This document shows, in pieces, positions 1-11,249 of a DNA stretch of 64,000 bases (position 1 is the first letter of the stretch; each line of letters starts with the position of its first letter). The notes under the pieces are model-generated. The model saw only the letters and a list, made by a program, of their open reading frames with translations, was not told where the DNA came from and made no database searches. The stretch covers positions 4,104,398-4,168,397 of the forward strand of contig OW051469.1 in the NCBI GenBank assembly GCA_932521025.1, given 5' to 3'. A program made the translations under genes and the position numbers. This DNA is from Oscheius onirici (taxonomy: Eukaryota; Nematoda; Chromadorea; Rhabditida; Rhabditidae).

Positions 1-87
1 TGATCTTTGCTCCGTGATCATTGACCGTGTCCACTGTTCTTTTGGTCATTTTCGTACCATCTGAGCTTCAAAATCCACTAGCAAGGA

Positions 88-714
88 AGAAGAGTTCTGA
101 AAAATGGAGACATGCAAAACTTCTGCAGGAGTAGATCTACTACCCCTGTATATTGTTTATCGTCAGATATTTTTGGCACTGGAGCAGAGCACTATCAGTC
201 TTCCCTTGTGGCCCGAGGGTTTCCGAGAACTATACCAAACACCGCTGTGGATTCAAGGAGTGCCCTCAGAACCGGGAAGACTGAGCATGACACCATTTTG
301 AAAAATGGCTGCTAGCAAGTGGCGGATTCACAAGCTAGCTGTCATTTTTGCCGTCTCTTTTCCGTAACAAAAAGCAAAAAAAGAGTGGCACTACATTTCG
401 CAATATCTAACTGTCAGTGTCTACTGACAACAAAGAAAAATATGCTGAATTTGAAAAAGAAGAAGAGGCGACCATCCAGAGGGGCAGAACATCGTTGACT
501 GGTCTTTCCAAGGGTAAAAGTTGACAAGTCAGCTACAAGTACTTGTCAAGTTACTTGTCGAGATTTTGACAAGTCAAAATTATTAAAAAGTAAAAAGCTT
601 ACGACACCCGGGATTCCCAAGCCGTCTCCGATCCAAGTACTAACCGGGCCCAACGTTGCTTGACTTGCCAGATCGGACGGGATGGCGTACTTTCAACGTG
701 GTATGGCCGTAAGC
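88..714 (-). repeat. 5S-headed repeat, copy 1
   Basis: About 600 bp that recurs in inverted orientation at 14346-14940. Read on the minus strand, each copy begins exactly at the 5' end of a 5S rRNA gene, continues through a stretch rich in the words CTTGTCAA and GACAAGT, then a GGGGCAGAA-type block, and ends near a CTCCATTTTTCAG motif. Similarity stops at the first base of the 5S, so the 5S forms the head. On the plus strand both copies keep a short Cys-containing frame (TKHRCGF then ECPQNRED). It may be a dispersed 5S rDNA unit or a 5S-derived retroposon; I see no poly-A tail or clear target duplication. Confidence 0.75.
596..714 (-). rRNA. 5S ribosomal RNA
   Basis: Full-length 119-nt 5S rRNA on the minus strand. 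It starts GCTTACGGCCAUACCACGUU-like, carries the internal CGATCTGGCAAGT and GTACTTGGATCGGAGACGG blocks of the Pol III internal promoter, and closes with GTAAGCT pairing to the start. A run of T (sense strand CTTTTTAC) follows immediately as Pol III terminator. It closely matches the known nematode 5S sequence and differs at few sites from the copy at 14346-14464. No SL1 RNA, which accompanies 5S in C. elegans arrays, is visible in the shared flank. Confidence 0.92.
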
Positions 715-747
715 GAAAGTTGTTATACTGCTGTCAATCATTTTCCC

Positions 748-916
748 CAAGCATGTGCGCTCGGACCGGTCCGGTCCAATTTTTGAATGGCGGCGGGCGG
801 ACCGGACCAGCACGGTCCAATTTGAAAATCGGACCGGACCGGTCCGCCCGCTGCCATTCGAAAATTGGCCGGTCCGATTTGAAAAACGGACCGGTCCGGT
901 CCAGCGCACATGCTTG
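748..916. repeat. GC-rich palindromic element
   Basis: A 169-bp inverted repeat. The arms begin CAAGCATGTGCGCT and the interior alternates GGACCGGTCC words with CAATTTTGAA spacers, so the whole can fold into one long hairpin. It has no reading frame of its own. The layout (terminal inverted repeats plus subterminal repeats, between the 5S repeat and the 7TM gene) suggests a non-autonomous DNA transposon, perhaps hAT-like, but I see no clear target duplication. Confidence 0.7.
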
Positions 917-1029
917 ATTTTCCCTCTGTGTTTTTTGAGCATTCGTCCTGCCATTATGTTCCGTTTCCTAGAATTAGGTCTATTCTGGCGCAATCTTTCG
1001 GTGCCTTTCCGTCCATTCCCCGTCTCTGA

Positions 1030-2450
1030 ATGATTCCAAACTGTCTACACCTCAATCTAACTGTAGAACTCTTCCTACTGATCGACAGTCCGCATTTAGT
1101 GAGCCAAGCAGACCACAGAAGATTCTTGTCTTACTGTCGTTTTTCCAGAGCACCGAGAACCATGCTCAAGTCGAGTACGTTTTCCGTACTTACTTTGGCT
1201 GGGCCATGCTGCCGATGGCTCTTCTGGCCAACATCGTCACGACGCTGTACATTTCTGTAGTTTTTCGAGTAAGTAACCATGTTATACCAAAATCTCATAA
1301 TTTCAGGCAATATCAAGTAAACGGGTCTCTCGCAAGTGTTATATATTACTGCTCAATCGAGCCATCAGTGATCTCCTGTCCACACTCGTCGCCATCGGTG
1401 TCTGTCTCTATGTCCTCTTGGCCGATGTCATCAGTCGCGACGTGGTCATTCTGATAGAATCCGTCTTTATCGGATCCTTCTGGACCGCCATGGTCTCATA
1501 TGTCGCTCTCTCCATCATTAAATTGATCTGTATTTGGAAGCCACTTCACTCAAAGGACGTCTTTACAATGAGACGTTGCTTTCATATCATCGTGTTCAGG
1601 TACTGGTTTCATTGAAATTTTGAAAAGCACTTTCAGCTGGCTCGTCTATATCGTAATGGTCAGCTACGCGGCTGGAGCTACGGCGTTTGTGCGGGTTCCA
1701 AGTCTAACGGAGTGGTCAGGCTGCAGGATAGAGACGTGTCTCAGATCCATGTACAGAGTGAGACATATCATTACCATCGCGGTCTACTGTATGACTCTTC
1801 TCGTCTTCTTCACTACAGGTGGGTTCTTGGGAGAACAGAGAGGGAAAGAGAGACAGAGTCTCTGAACATCTCTCCTTTCCAGTGTATGTCATCAAGCGCG
1901 GTCAGCGTGAATCAGTCAAAATCAGTAAGGATAGCAAAAAGTCGCAGAACAGCAACAACTCACGGACTGTCCGTCTCCGACGGCACTTCCCTTTGTGGAA
2001 ATTGACTCTCAACATTGTGAACTTTGCGGTTCTTCAGCTACTGTACGTCCTCTGGTAAGCCAAACTTTTTTGGCCCAAAAAACTTGATTTCTAGGTGCGT
2101 CTTCCGGCTGAACCATGCCGACAAATGCTTCCTAATGCACCATTTCTGGGAACTGATGCACATTATGGCCTTTGTCAAGTTCACGCTAGTTTTGAGGATC
2201 ATTATAGATCCAATTCTTTCTTTCATCACTGATACTCAGGTAAGCTTTGGAAAGAAGCTGATCGAAGATCTTTGTTCAGCTCCGTCGCTGTCTCTTCGTC
2301 CAGTTCGGGTTGAGGAAGAGGCACAGTGAGCACTCTTCTTCTAGTGTGACCTGTCGGACAGTCATTCAACAGCCGACCAGAGCCTATTCTGTCCAGATTC
2401 GATCCAACAAAGAGCCACATCGTAGCCGAACTGTACGTACTGTTGCATGA
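1030..2450 (+). CDS. Rhodopsin-like seven-transmembrane receptor
   Basis: Seven-pass G-protein-coupled receptor of a nematode type, probably chemosensory or peptide-sensing; ligand unknown. Exons read as 1030-1098, 1149-1268, 1307-1599, from 1637, and later pieces, all joined in phase by 37-64 bp introns. TM1 follows a short N-terminus; TM2 carries the LNRAISDLL signature; the end of TM3 reads SIIKLICIWKPL, where DRY is replaced but the KPL turn is kept; a basic third intracellular loop (RGQRES, RTVRLRR) precedes TM6; TM7 ends DPILSFI in the NPxxY position. The tail is short and Ser/Arg-rich and ends TGA at 2448. The start is the first ATG in frame with exon 2. Confidence 0.8.
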
Positions 2451-4640
2451 CACTATTCTTCTATGGAATGAACTTTTCACCTTCTTGTTATGTTTGCACA
2501 CTTTCCTATTTTGCATGATTTCTTGGTGTTCAGTATAATTTCTGCATGGTCTTGGTAGATGTCCAGTAAGCATGCTTCGTTGCCGGGATTGTGTTTATTC
2601 TGAAATTCTTTCTGTTTTACTTCTTTCCCTTCTATTTCCCTCCTTTGGTGTGAATCACAAGCCAAATGATAGCCTGAACAAAAGTGTAAACCATAAGAGT
2701 CTTCAGCCGTGGAGCACCCAGAAGGATCTGGAGCCTTTATGTAAACGAAGTCGAAGCAATCATGTCTCGTTTAATCTTCCTGAATAAATTATGTGTAACT
2801 ATCTCATCAAAGAAGTCTATTCTGTATTTGCAACTGTTGAGATCAGTGAAGCGTTATCCGAGAAGAGTCTAGATAAAACGAGGTGTTTTTTGGTAGACAC
2901 ACTTTTGGGAGTAAGAGATCTTTGGAAGTAGGGAAAAGAGATCGGAGAAAACAAGTCGACTCACAAGTCAGAAGATACGCGAACTTTCGAACTAACATAA
3001 AAGTTACAGAGTTATCAGGGTAGATCCTATTATCGCTTCCACCCCAGACCAATAGAGCCTCCCACCTGTTCAGTAGAGCCCCCACCCTACCCCCCACCTC
3101 GGTCAGTTCACCCCCCCCCCCCCCCCCCGTGTTTACAACGTAATTTGAAAATTCGAAAATTCGAATTTGGGATTTCATTGTTTTCGATTTTTCTCCTTCT
3201 CTTGCCTCTCTGCTGTTTTCTTTTATTTTTCGCTGTTTTTCTGCTTCTTTTTTGTTGAAAAAGTTGTTCTAGACGTTGAAAAACATTTTAGACGAAAAAT
3301 CCCGAGAAAAACCTTGTTTATTCCAGCAAAAATAGTTTCCCTTGACTTCTTTATTTTTCAACCCATTCCAGTAAAATTGTATCTCTTTTCTGCCAGCAAT
3401 GCTGAAAAACAAGGCTCATTGTCAGGCTCGCTAAAACAAACATACTGACCTCTAAAAACAAAATTTCGTGATCTGAAGTTTTCAAAATGGGCCTGTAAGA
3501 TCCCGCTAAATAGAATTTTGCCGCGAAAAAGCGTTTGAATCCAGGGGGTTGCCAGCTCGAGTATATTACTCTTTTTCTTCTAATTTTTGCCTCGGACAAA
3601 ATCATTAAAGTTTCTACTCGAGACTGTGCTTTTTGATTTCGTTGTCTACAAAGTGCTCTAGAAAAAAAGAAATTTCACATTTGGATCTTGACTTGCGAAA
3701 AGATGTCGTACAGTGGATTATAGCTAAGCGACTCTTTTTCTTCCTCTGTGAATTTTAGAGAGACGGCTTGCAGAGCTGCGATGACTCGAAGAGCCTGCAA
3801 CTCATATTTGACTAGATTTCGAACAAAACAAACCTGCTTAGCCTCACCTACTGTCAAGTTGTCCCAAGTGTTGAGTGTAACAGCCTCAATATGTTCCATA
3901 AAGGGTAATACTAATATAAAGGGTAATAAAAAAGGGTAATATACCCTTTGTGAGTATTCTCTTCAAGGGAGGAAAAGGCAAGACGACCACCACTGTCTCT
4001 CCCTAAACTTTAAAAATGTGCATTCATTATGGATTTGCTTCAAAATGGTCAATAAATCTGTTGTTTCTGTAAATGTGAAGGTGAAAAACAGACAGAGCTA
4101 GGGTACATGGACAGAAGCATTGTATGTTTCATCAAACAAACCTGCTGTATTCCGCAATGTCACCTTTTGTTTTTCTTGTAAATAAAGTTAAAGTTTTAAC
4201 CCGTTTCAATGTCAAAGGCGAACTCCATCAACTGAGGGGCCAGGTTGCTTCAGCGGCACGTTCAGCAAGACTTCTCAGAACTCCGAGTTTTGTTTTAAAC
4301 TCCGAGTTGTTGCCTGCGTTCTATAAACTTCAGTGTGTACTCGGTGAGATCAGGTGTTCGGATCATAATCGTTTTTTTGTTAACATATCGTAGTGCTCGA
4401 GCAGTCTAAAAATCCACATATCCTCAGTGGTTTTCTGCCCTAGCTCAGCTTGGAACGTTCCCCATTTGGCTGCGATTCGCGCCAAAATTTAAAGTCACTA
4501 ATCTTCTTCTAAAAGATTCTTTACAAAAACTTACAAAGCTCAAAAAACTTTCAAAAAGTTAAAAAAAACTTACAAAAAGTTTAAAAAACTTACAAAATTC
4601 AAAAGTCTTCAAAACTTTTATAAAAGAAATTAACAAAAGG
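2451..4640. other. Intergenic, no gene recognised
   Basis: An AATAAA at about 2784 may end the receptor transcript. The rest is A/T-rich with a C homopolymer at 3111-3128, a short tandem of AAAGGGTAAT words near 3899-3950, and a low-complexity ACTTACAAAA tract near 4500-4640. A 74-codon open frame on the minus strand (3675-3899) has coding-like composition but no recognisable family, no visible splice partners and no support beyond being open. Confidence 0.6.
3111..3128. repeat. C18 homopolymer
   Basis: Eighteen consecutive C on the plus strand, preceded by C-rich GAGCCCCCACC words. On the minus strand it is poly-G and could form a G-quadruplex. Length is probably variable and may be a sequencing estimate. 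Confidence 0.95.
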
Positions 4641-4759
4641 AAACTTTCGCTTTGACTAGTCTTCTTGGATCGTCGTCAGCTGTTCGGTAGCTTCTTTACC
4701 AACGATTGACAATGGTATGTTTTTCACTCAACCTTCAATTATATGCTCTTCAGTCTGAG

Positions 4760-7062
4760 ACCCAGCCCTGGCCTCCACAAACCCGTTTCTGGAAGTCTTC
4801 AATACGCCGGCAATTCTGAATAACATTCTGAAGTTCGCCACTCTGCAAACGATGTCCAGCCTCATGCAGACGAACAAGAGTATCTACTCTGCCATGCTGC
4901 AGATTCCAAAGAGGAGCTACACTGCCCCGATGGACGTCTTCGAGGATCCAGGTGGCTATCCTCCCAGTCTTTCCAAAGAAATTGTAGGTTCCTCTGTCTT
5001 TCATTCTCTTTGTCTCGTTGTCCCTCTATCTCTCTGTATCTACAGGGTGCGTGGTAAAATTCTTGCACATGGGGCCATAACTTTTTTTTCTGGATGAGAT
5101 ATTAAAAATCGCCCAATTGCAGATTGAACCTGACGATCCGGGCTACATTCCCTCAAAAAAAGGTTCTAACAAAAAATAATTGACAGGGCCAAGGTGGATT
5201 GAACTCAACTCCCAGCGTGCTTACCCACATCATTGTTAGGGGTGTGATATGGTTTGTTCAAAAAAAGAGAGCTCGACCATAACCCATTTAATTCGCTGCG
5301 AGACCGGAATAACAACAGAAAACTTAGCTGAGTATCCTATGTTTCCATGTTATAAGGGTCTCGCGCGGAAATAAATGGGTTACGGTCGAGCTCTCTTTTT
5401 TTTGAACAAACCATATATTACGTGTGGAAGAAATAAATGGCCCCTGTTCTAAAAAATTTTTTGGGGCGAAAAGAGACAAAAAAAACTGGGATTCCAGAAG
5501 CTTCTAGAACATTCCATGAGACATTCTTCGGCCTATTTTCGCCACTTCCATCGCGAATTTCGAGGAGCAAACAAGTTTTTGGGTAAAAGCAAGTCCGTAC
5601 GATGCTATTGGAAGAATCAAAAAATTTGATCAAAAAATTCCATGATACCCCCTGGTGTTTTTAGTTTTTTTTGGGGTTTTTGCCAAGTGAAAAAAAGTTT
5701 AGGAGCGAATGTTTGAGAAAACTGTTCGATGGCTTGGGCTGATATTGTGCAGCGACATAGATGATGCATGCCATAGGCTTAGAACATGTCGATATGTTTT
5801 CCTCAAAAAAAGTTATGGGTCCGACAGTGACGCAAGGTCGGACCCCAAAAGTGGTAAAATCGACCTAGCTCCGTCATAGAAAATGCAAACTGGCTGAAAT
5901 TTTGTGGGGAAGTTGGACCTTATACTGCCCCCTTCCTGTCAAATTTTAGTGCCATTTGGATTGAAAACAAAATTTTAGAAAGGGGCCATTTATTTCTTCC
6001 ACACGTAATAGGTGAGGTCAAAAACATTTTTTTCTGCGTAAATGCTGCCAAAACATTTTGGGACCTGCCCGGACCGTCAGGTTCAATCTGCAATTGGGCG
6101 ATTTTTAATATCTCATCCAGAAAAAAGTTATGGCCCCATTGTGCAAGAATTTACCACGCACCCTGTAGTTGTCTAGTCCATTCTATTGCAATTGTTGTGT
6201 GTTCAGGGAGATGTCTACCACGTGCACCATAGCTTCAATCCTGACCAAGCAATCGTTTCCATTCCGGTTGAAAATCTCGTGAAGTACAACTTCAAGTTCG
6301 ATCGACTGAAACTGTTGACCGTGTGTAAAGACTGGGAGGAGGAGGCAGTCGACCGCACCAATATCCTGTCCGACATCAAGAAGATCAGCGTCACGACATT
6401 CTTGGAGATACATGCCTGTCAACTGGCCAACTTCAGGCAGCCGCTTTACGACTACCTCCTCTTGGCAAATCCTTCCGAAATCCTGATCTACGATTGCTTT
6501 GAGTGTGGTTGCAAGAGGCAGAAATGCCAAGAACTTCACGATCAGTACAGGAATCTCTTCACGCGATGGCCCAAGATCTACTTCCAAACTCACTTCGAAG
6601 AATTCGACGATTACGACGACGATTTCCAGATCACATGCCTGATTCCTTGGAGTTTCGTCCGGCAGATCAAGAATGCTGTCTGCCTCGACTTGCACGCAAG
6701 ACCCATGAGGAAGGCTCTCTACAACTGGATTGATATGACGGTAGAGGAGTGGAAGTCGATGGAAGACACCAAACACGAGTACTACTACAATGGCTTTAGT
6801 AGACTTCTCCAGCCTCACCACATCTTTCGTGATGTGCCCGAAGTTCAGTATGAACATGGCAGGTTCTGTCACTGTCACTGTCAGTCTGATTGGTGGTTTT
6901 CAGATCAACTACAGGAAACCTGGACTGTCACCCGTGAAGACATGAAGCTCGTCGTGATCGCGAAAAATCGCATATTTTCAAGGTCGTCGTCTACTTGGAG
7001 AAGTTGGTCAGAGAACAGCCCATCAGTGCTTGTAAACTTTGGTTCTATTCAAAAGTTATGCC
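4760..7062 (+). CDS. F-box protein with FBA-type associated domain (locus B), possibly decaying
   Basis: Likely substrate adaptor of an SCF ubiquitin ligase, from a lineage-specific nematode family with three relatives here. The first visible exon (about 4760-4983) is F-box-like (ILNNILKFATLQT, then TNKSIYS). A 1.2-kb intron (4984-6206) loaded with transposons follows, and the long second exon (6207-6862) holds the associated region, including VPVENL-like, RKALYNWIDMTVEEW and HIFRDVPEVQYEH, then WTVTREDMKLVV. Three oddities: an in-frame TGA lies just after the expected acceptor of exon 1 and no convincing start is seen; the last intron needs a GC donor (G|GCAGGT at about 6863); and the C-terminal KVVVYLEKL segment sits one base out of frame. 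Confidence 0.55.
5250..5413. mobile_element. Short palindromic MITE nested in the outer element
   Basis: 164 bp with inverted ends TGGTTTGTTC and GAACAAACCA, continuing inward through an A/T run and GAGAGCTCGACC / GGTCGAGCTCTC. It is flanked by TA at 5248-5249 and 5414-5415, consistent with insertion at a TA within the outer element. It has no coding capacity. Confidence 0.8.
5418..6008. mobile_element. Second TA-flanked element nested beside the MITE
   Basis: 591 bp with inverted ends TTACGTGTGG and CCACACGTAA extending through AAATAAATGGCCCC, flanked by TA at 5416-5417 and 6009-6010. A degenerate partial copy lies at about 7758-8008. It has no transposase. It shares only a few bases with the neighbouring MITE boundary, so the two appear to be independent insertions in the same outer element. 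Confidence 0.82.
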
Positions 7063-7085
7063 CTTTTTGATGTTTTTCACAAAGA

Positions 7086-7757
7086 AGAAGATCAAGTTGC
7101 CGACGGATCAGCTGCAGCCGACCAAGACCAGCTCTCTCGCTCTGGAAGCTTTCACTACGGCTCGTATTCTCTAGAAGATGCTGGCAAAGATGCTTCTTCA
7201 GTCAATCTCCAAGTTCTTGAGAATGTCGAAGAAGGTCTACGAGGCCGCTCGTCAGGTACCTAAAGTCATCCACACGACTTCAATGGATCTCTACGGCAAG
7301 GACAGTTGGGGAGCCAGGATCTTCAAAAGAAACAATGTAAGTTTTTCAAACTTTTGTCTCCCTCAGTCTCTCTGTCTTCTCACCGATAGACTTTGTTTCA
7401 GGACAACTTCTACGTCTCCCTGGTCAAGAAAGAAAACAGCACGCCAGACCAAGTACCAGTCAACGACCTCCTCAAAGACAACTGGAAACTGGACCAACTG
7501 CGCCTCACTGTCTTCTACGATGGCTGGTTGGACCATTCTGTTCAGTACACGGAAAGACTGCCCTTCCTCAAGCAGCTCTGTTCCGAGATCATTCTCGAAG
7601 TCGATGCCGAAGAAGTACAGCCGTCCAGTTGCTGACTACATTTCTCTGGCCGCGCCCTCGGATCCTGGTTCCTGGAGCCTCCGTTCCCGACAAGAAGTAC
7701 GAAGAAACGTTGAACAGAGCCTCGAGAGGTCATTTGCGTCACTGAAAAGCTACAATG
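7086..7757 (+). pseudogene. F-box/FBA paralogue, broken and truncated (locus B2)
   Basis: Tandem relative of the gene just upstream. The F-box part reads LALEAFTTARIL, a TAG stop, then KMLAKMLLQSISKFLRMSKKVYEAARQVPK; an intron starts at about 7337 (GTAAGT) and the next exon carries NFYVSLVKK and NDLLKDNWKLDQLRLTVFYDGW. A frameshift near 7615 separates LEVDAEEV from the continuing RPVADYISLAAPSD in another frame, and homology ends where a transposon remnant begins. One stop, one frameshift and a 3' truncation make it a pseudogene. Confidence 0.75.
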
Positions 7758-8008
7758 GCGTGTTTTGGTGTTTCTGGTCAAGTGAAAAAAGTTTAGTAAT
7801 TTGAGAAAACTATTATATTGTGCCGGGATGTAGCCTCATATGTGATGAGAACATCCTATAGGCCATAAAACATGCCGATATGTTTTCCACAAAAAAAGTT
7901 ATGAGTCCGACAGTGCCCCTATACTGCCGCCTTCCAGCCATATTTTGGTGGCATTTGGATTGAAAACAAAAGTTTAAGAAGGCGGCATTTATTCTTTCCA
8001 TACGTTAT
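7758..8008. mobile_element. Truncated, diverged copy of the 5418-6008 element
   Basis: Matches the right-hand half of the nested element: AAGTGAAAAAAGTTTAG, GATATGTTTTCC, AAAAAAGTTATG, GTCCGACAGTG and the terminal CATACGTTATAG block occur in the same order with substitutions and gaps. The left terminus is missing; the element abuts and probably truncated the F-box pseudogene. It is clearly older than the intronic copy. Confidence 0.75.
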
Positions 8009-8649
8009 AGTTTCTTTGCTAGTTCCGCTGAGTTTTGCGACATTTTTTTTATTCGTTTCGTCTCCTCACTGTATGTCTCTTATTCGAGACGGCATAAACT
8101 AGAAAGACCCGCACAACACCCAAATACCGAAAAGGAATATGTAGTGACAATGAGTAGCAAAAGTCGGAAAACAGCGGGAGCGAGCTGAATTTCCAGCAAA
8201 AGTCAGTATTCTGGGCAGTTTTGTTACAAGGAGAACATAATGAGATATCGTGATCAAAATATTCAGACTAGGAGACAATTGCTCCAGTGTCTCTTTGAAC
8301 AGAGGCTGAATAGTTGAGCAGTCTTGCTGGTGCCCTGCTGCCGAGACCAACTTGAACATTTTCTATCTACGATCTCAAATTTTTGATGATTTTCTCTGAC
8401 TACCTTCCCAATGCTACTCTTCTCACAACCAGGTTCTTTTTTCTATGAAATTCAGTTCTTCCAGTCGTGTTCAGAGGAGCGGATTCTACGGTATTTATGC
8501 GTTTTTTTGTATAAAAATTTTTAAACTTTATAAAAGTTTTTTTTTTTAGTTTCTGCCCTTTTCCAAAGTTTCGCTTTAATTAAAGTATTTGACAAGTTCT
8601 GACGAGTTCCGAACGATGAGAAAGCTCACTCTCTCGTCAGTAGCCAGCG
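8009..8649. other. Intergenic
   Basis: No gene seen. A/T-rich sequence with a TTTTTTTTTTAG tract shortly before the next gene, and CTCTCGTCAG about ten bases before its start, which could serve as a trans-splice acceptor. Confidence 0.5.
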
Positions 8650-9022
8650 ATGATGGACGACAAGAAGACTCCCTACCTCTACGTTCCGGAAGAAAGCTGT
8701 CCCGACTTCGACGGCCACGCTCTGCGCTATCTGAACAGCCAGCAGCCGACAGCTCACGACTTGGACCAATGGATTGGTGTCCCTCTCTTCCAAAAGCAGG
8801 TTTGTTCTTCTCTATTTTTGATGTGACAACTTTCAGGATACGCCGATCGACAGCGATGGAAGGCCGTCTGTTCTGCTGGCTCATGTCGACGTTCTGCGAC
8901 AGCTGGTCGAGGAGTACGACAGACTGAAAGAGTCTCGATCGACGCCTATGAAGAAAGAAGAGTCTGTTGAGCCCGAGGAAGAAGAGAACGAGATGGAAGA
9001 AGGAGAAATTATTGATTCTTAA
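8650..9022 (+). CDS. Small acidic protein of unknown function
   Basis: About 110 residues in two exons (8650-8799 and 8837-9022) joined in phase 0 by a 37-bp intron. The start is MMDDKKTPYLYVPEE; the next ATG three bases on is equally possible. The middle reads DLDQWIGVPLFQKQDTPIDSDGRP followed by a predicted helix (VDVLRQLVEEYDRLKES), and the tail is strongly acidic (EPEEEENEMEEGEIID). An AATAAA overlaps the stop codon. Helix plus acidic tail suggests a small nuclear or complex subunit, but I do not recognise the family. No signal peptide or membrane segment. Confidence 0.7.
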
Positions 9023-11249
9023 TAAAAACCTAGTCTTTTACATTCCCCTGTTCTTTTTATCTCCTGAATCAAGCTTTTGTTCTGTACTTTCATCGCAAAG
9101 GATGTCAACTTGCTTGTCAAGTCGAATCTCTTGTGTTACAATTGGGCATCATAGAAGATTAGAAACAGAAACGATTAAAGCTCTCTGTAAATCATGTTAG
9201 TTGTAAACGGAGTGTGGGCGAAGTTACAATGGAGCAGTTGCACATCTCCTTCTGTTCTGTTTAGGAGGAGGAAAAAATGGTTCTGAAAACAACATCAACA
9301 GCTTGGTCTAAATTATGGCTAGTCTCCTCTAATTTCTCTGAAAATTGTCTCTCCTTCGACCATCCTCTTTCTCACTGTCCACCCGAACCCGATAAGATCG
9401 TCCTTGAACCTGATTGCTACGTCGTCTCGTCTCTGGCGCCGCTGGTAGCACCGCCATGATGGACTTACGAAATTACTCTCGCGACTGACCCCCTGACCGC
9501 CAATTACCTTTCTCTCCTGGCTAGCGCCAGCCACCCCTTATACTTCTTCCCCCTTACTTTTTACTTCAAGGTTAGGATGGTTTTTCTCGAGAATTCCTGT
9601 AGATCTGTTATCTGGTCACAATCTCCGTGTCTCTCTCTCTCTCACTCTCTGCACTTTTGTAGCCAACAAGCGGGTCTTTTTGTTTTGTCAACCTCTCTCA
9701 TTGCTTTACAGTAAGACCTGCTTTCTCTTTCGATCTGATTGATTGCAACTTCTGACCCACCCCAAACTGTTGTCCTCTGCTGTCCACAACAGGTTTTCTT
9801 TCGAGAACTCGTTCAAAACCCCCACAAATTTGGGGGATAATTTGATTTTGAAACATCTGATTGTGACGTAAGGAGTGGGTATTGAAAAGTCACGACGGGT
9901 CGTTTCTCGTTCCAGCGTCTCGCACACTAGCCACGTCCGGTTGTCTTTCTCGTCTCTTTCCCTTGACCCATTGTTACTTTTCTAATTTTTAAGCTTTTCT
10001 TGGTGAACGTTTTGAACTGTTCTAGGGACTGAAATAAGAGTCTATAGTTGAAAGAATGTTATGTACCAATTCAATCTCTTTTGTAGTTTTTGAACATGTA
10101 TACGACTTTCGATTTTACATCATTTCTATGAAGAAAATAGTCTCGTACTTATGTCAAAATCTTTTTGGCTGTTATACAGACCAGAATCTATGTTTCGTTG
10201 CTTCCTCCTCCGTCAGTATGTCTGTCGGAACATGGTAAAAAAACGAAACAAACTAGGATGGAAAAACGGGGTATTGTTATAAAAACACAAATCAAAAGCG
10301 TTCAGGCTTCGATTCCAAACTGACCGTCCTATCTGTTGACCAGAAAAAAATGGTCTCATATTTTCCCAGTTTCTATTTTTTTCCAAGATTGCCTAGGAGA
10401 TTTTGCAATAAAGGCTGTGGCCTCTTGGCTGGAAGAGTCTATCTGGCGCTACATGCCGGGCTAAAATGTTTTGAATTTGGCCAAATCTCTACAACTAAAG
10501 CGCAGTGGTGTTTTTCGTAGACTCGGCGTGTTTGTGGAGTTGTCCGAGACCACGAACAAGGACAAGTTAGCTTTTCTTAGAATTAGATAGTTTTGAACCT
10601 ACAGCGGGAACGAGAAATCTAGTGCTTGGATAACATTCTTCGTACTTCTGAGCGCAGCTGGAGCCAGGGCGGTGACAGGCGTCGTAGACGGCTGGTGAAT
10701 ACATTCTTTTCTATTGCAGTGCTGTAGTTTTGTTACTGTCCCAACTTCTTCAACATTTGCTTTTGATCGTCTAACTTATGCGAACGCTTGTACTTAATGA
10801 CATGAAACGCTTAAAAAATCCGCGATATCCACTGGTTTTACGACTCAGCCGCTTCCTGGTAATATCAGTTCACGTGTCCTTTCCTTTGGTTTAAAGCAAA
10901 AGTAGTTTCCTAGTTCCTTCCATGCCCCCTTCCGGGAAGTCAGATCACAATTTCAGTTGAACCCAGTCGCGCGAGCCTTCTCCGAAAAAAAAGGTGCCCA
11001 GCCATTACAACAAAGGCGATAAGAGAGCCTGAGGACATTTTTCCTGGCTACTCAAGAAGACGAAAAAGTAGAACCGTTTCCACAGTCTTCTGGCCTCCGC
11101 CCGAGACATACAGTCCTTCTTATATAGGTTGATGGATCGGGCTGATAGGCGCCTTCAAAAATCTCTTCGTGCCCGATTCTGTCCAGCTGCTTTCCTTCTT
11201 CTCCTTTTCTCATATATTTTCGACCTACCAGCCTAAAAACTGTTTAGAG
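9023..11249. other. Intergenic, no gene recognised
   Basis: About 2.2 kb with only short open frames, none with coding-like composition or splice structure. It contains TCTC repeats near 9630. A CTTATATAGG word at about 11119 could serve as TATA-like element for the downstream isomerase gene. Confidence 0.5.

Larger units (their letters stand above)
5043..6165. mobile_element. TA-flanked DNA transposon, outer element in the F-box intron
   Basis: Terminal inverted repeats of more than 100 bp start CAGGGTGCGTGG and end CCACGCACCCTG, flanked by TA at 5041-5042 and 6166-6167. A TA target duplication with a CAGGGTG terminus fits the Tc1/mariner superfamily. There is no transposase frame; the interior is largely occupied by two further elements. 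Its own sequence is about 5043-5247 plus 6011-6165. Confidence 0.85.

Noticed and set aside
3675-3899. Possible 74-codon gene on the minus strand
   Set aside because: Composition is protein-like, but there is no homology, start context or splice partner, so I left it in the intergenic note.
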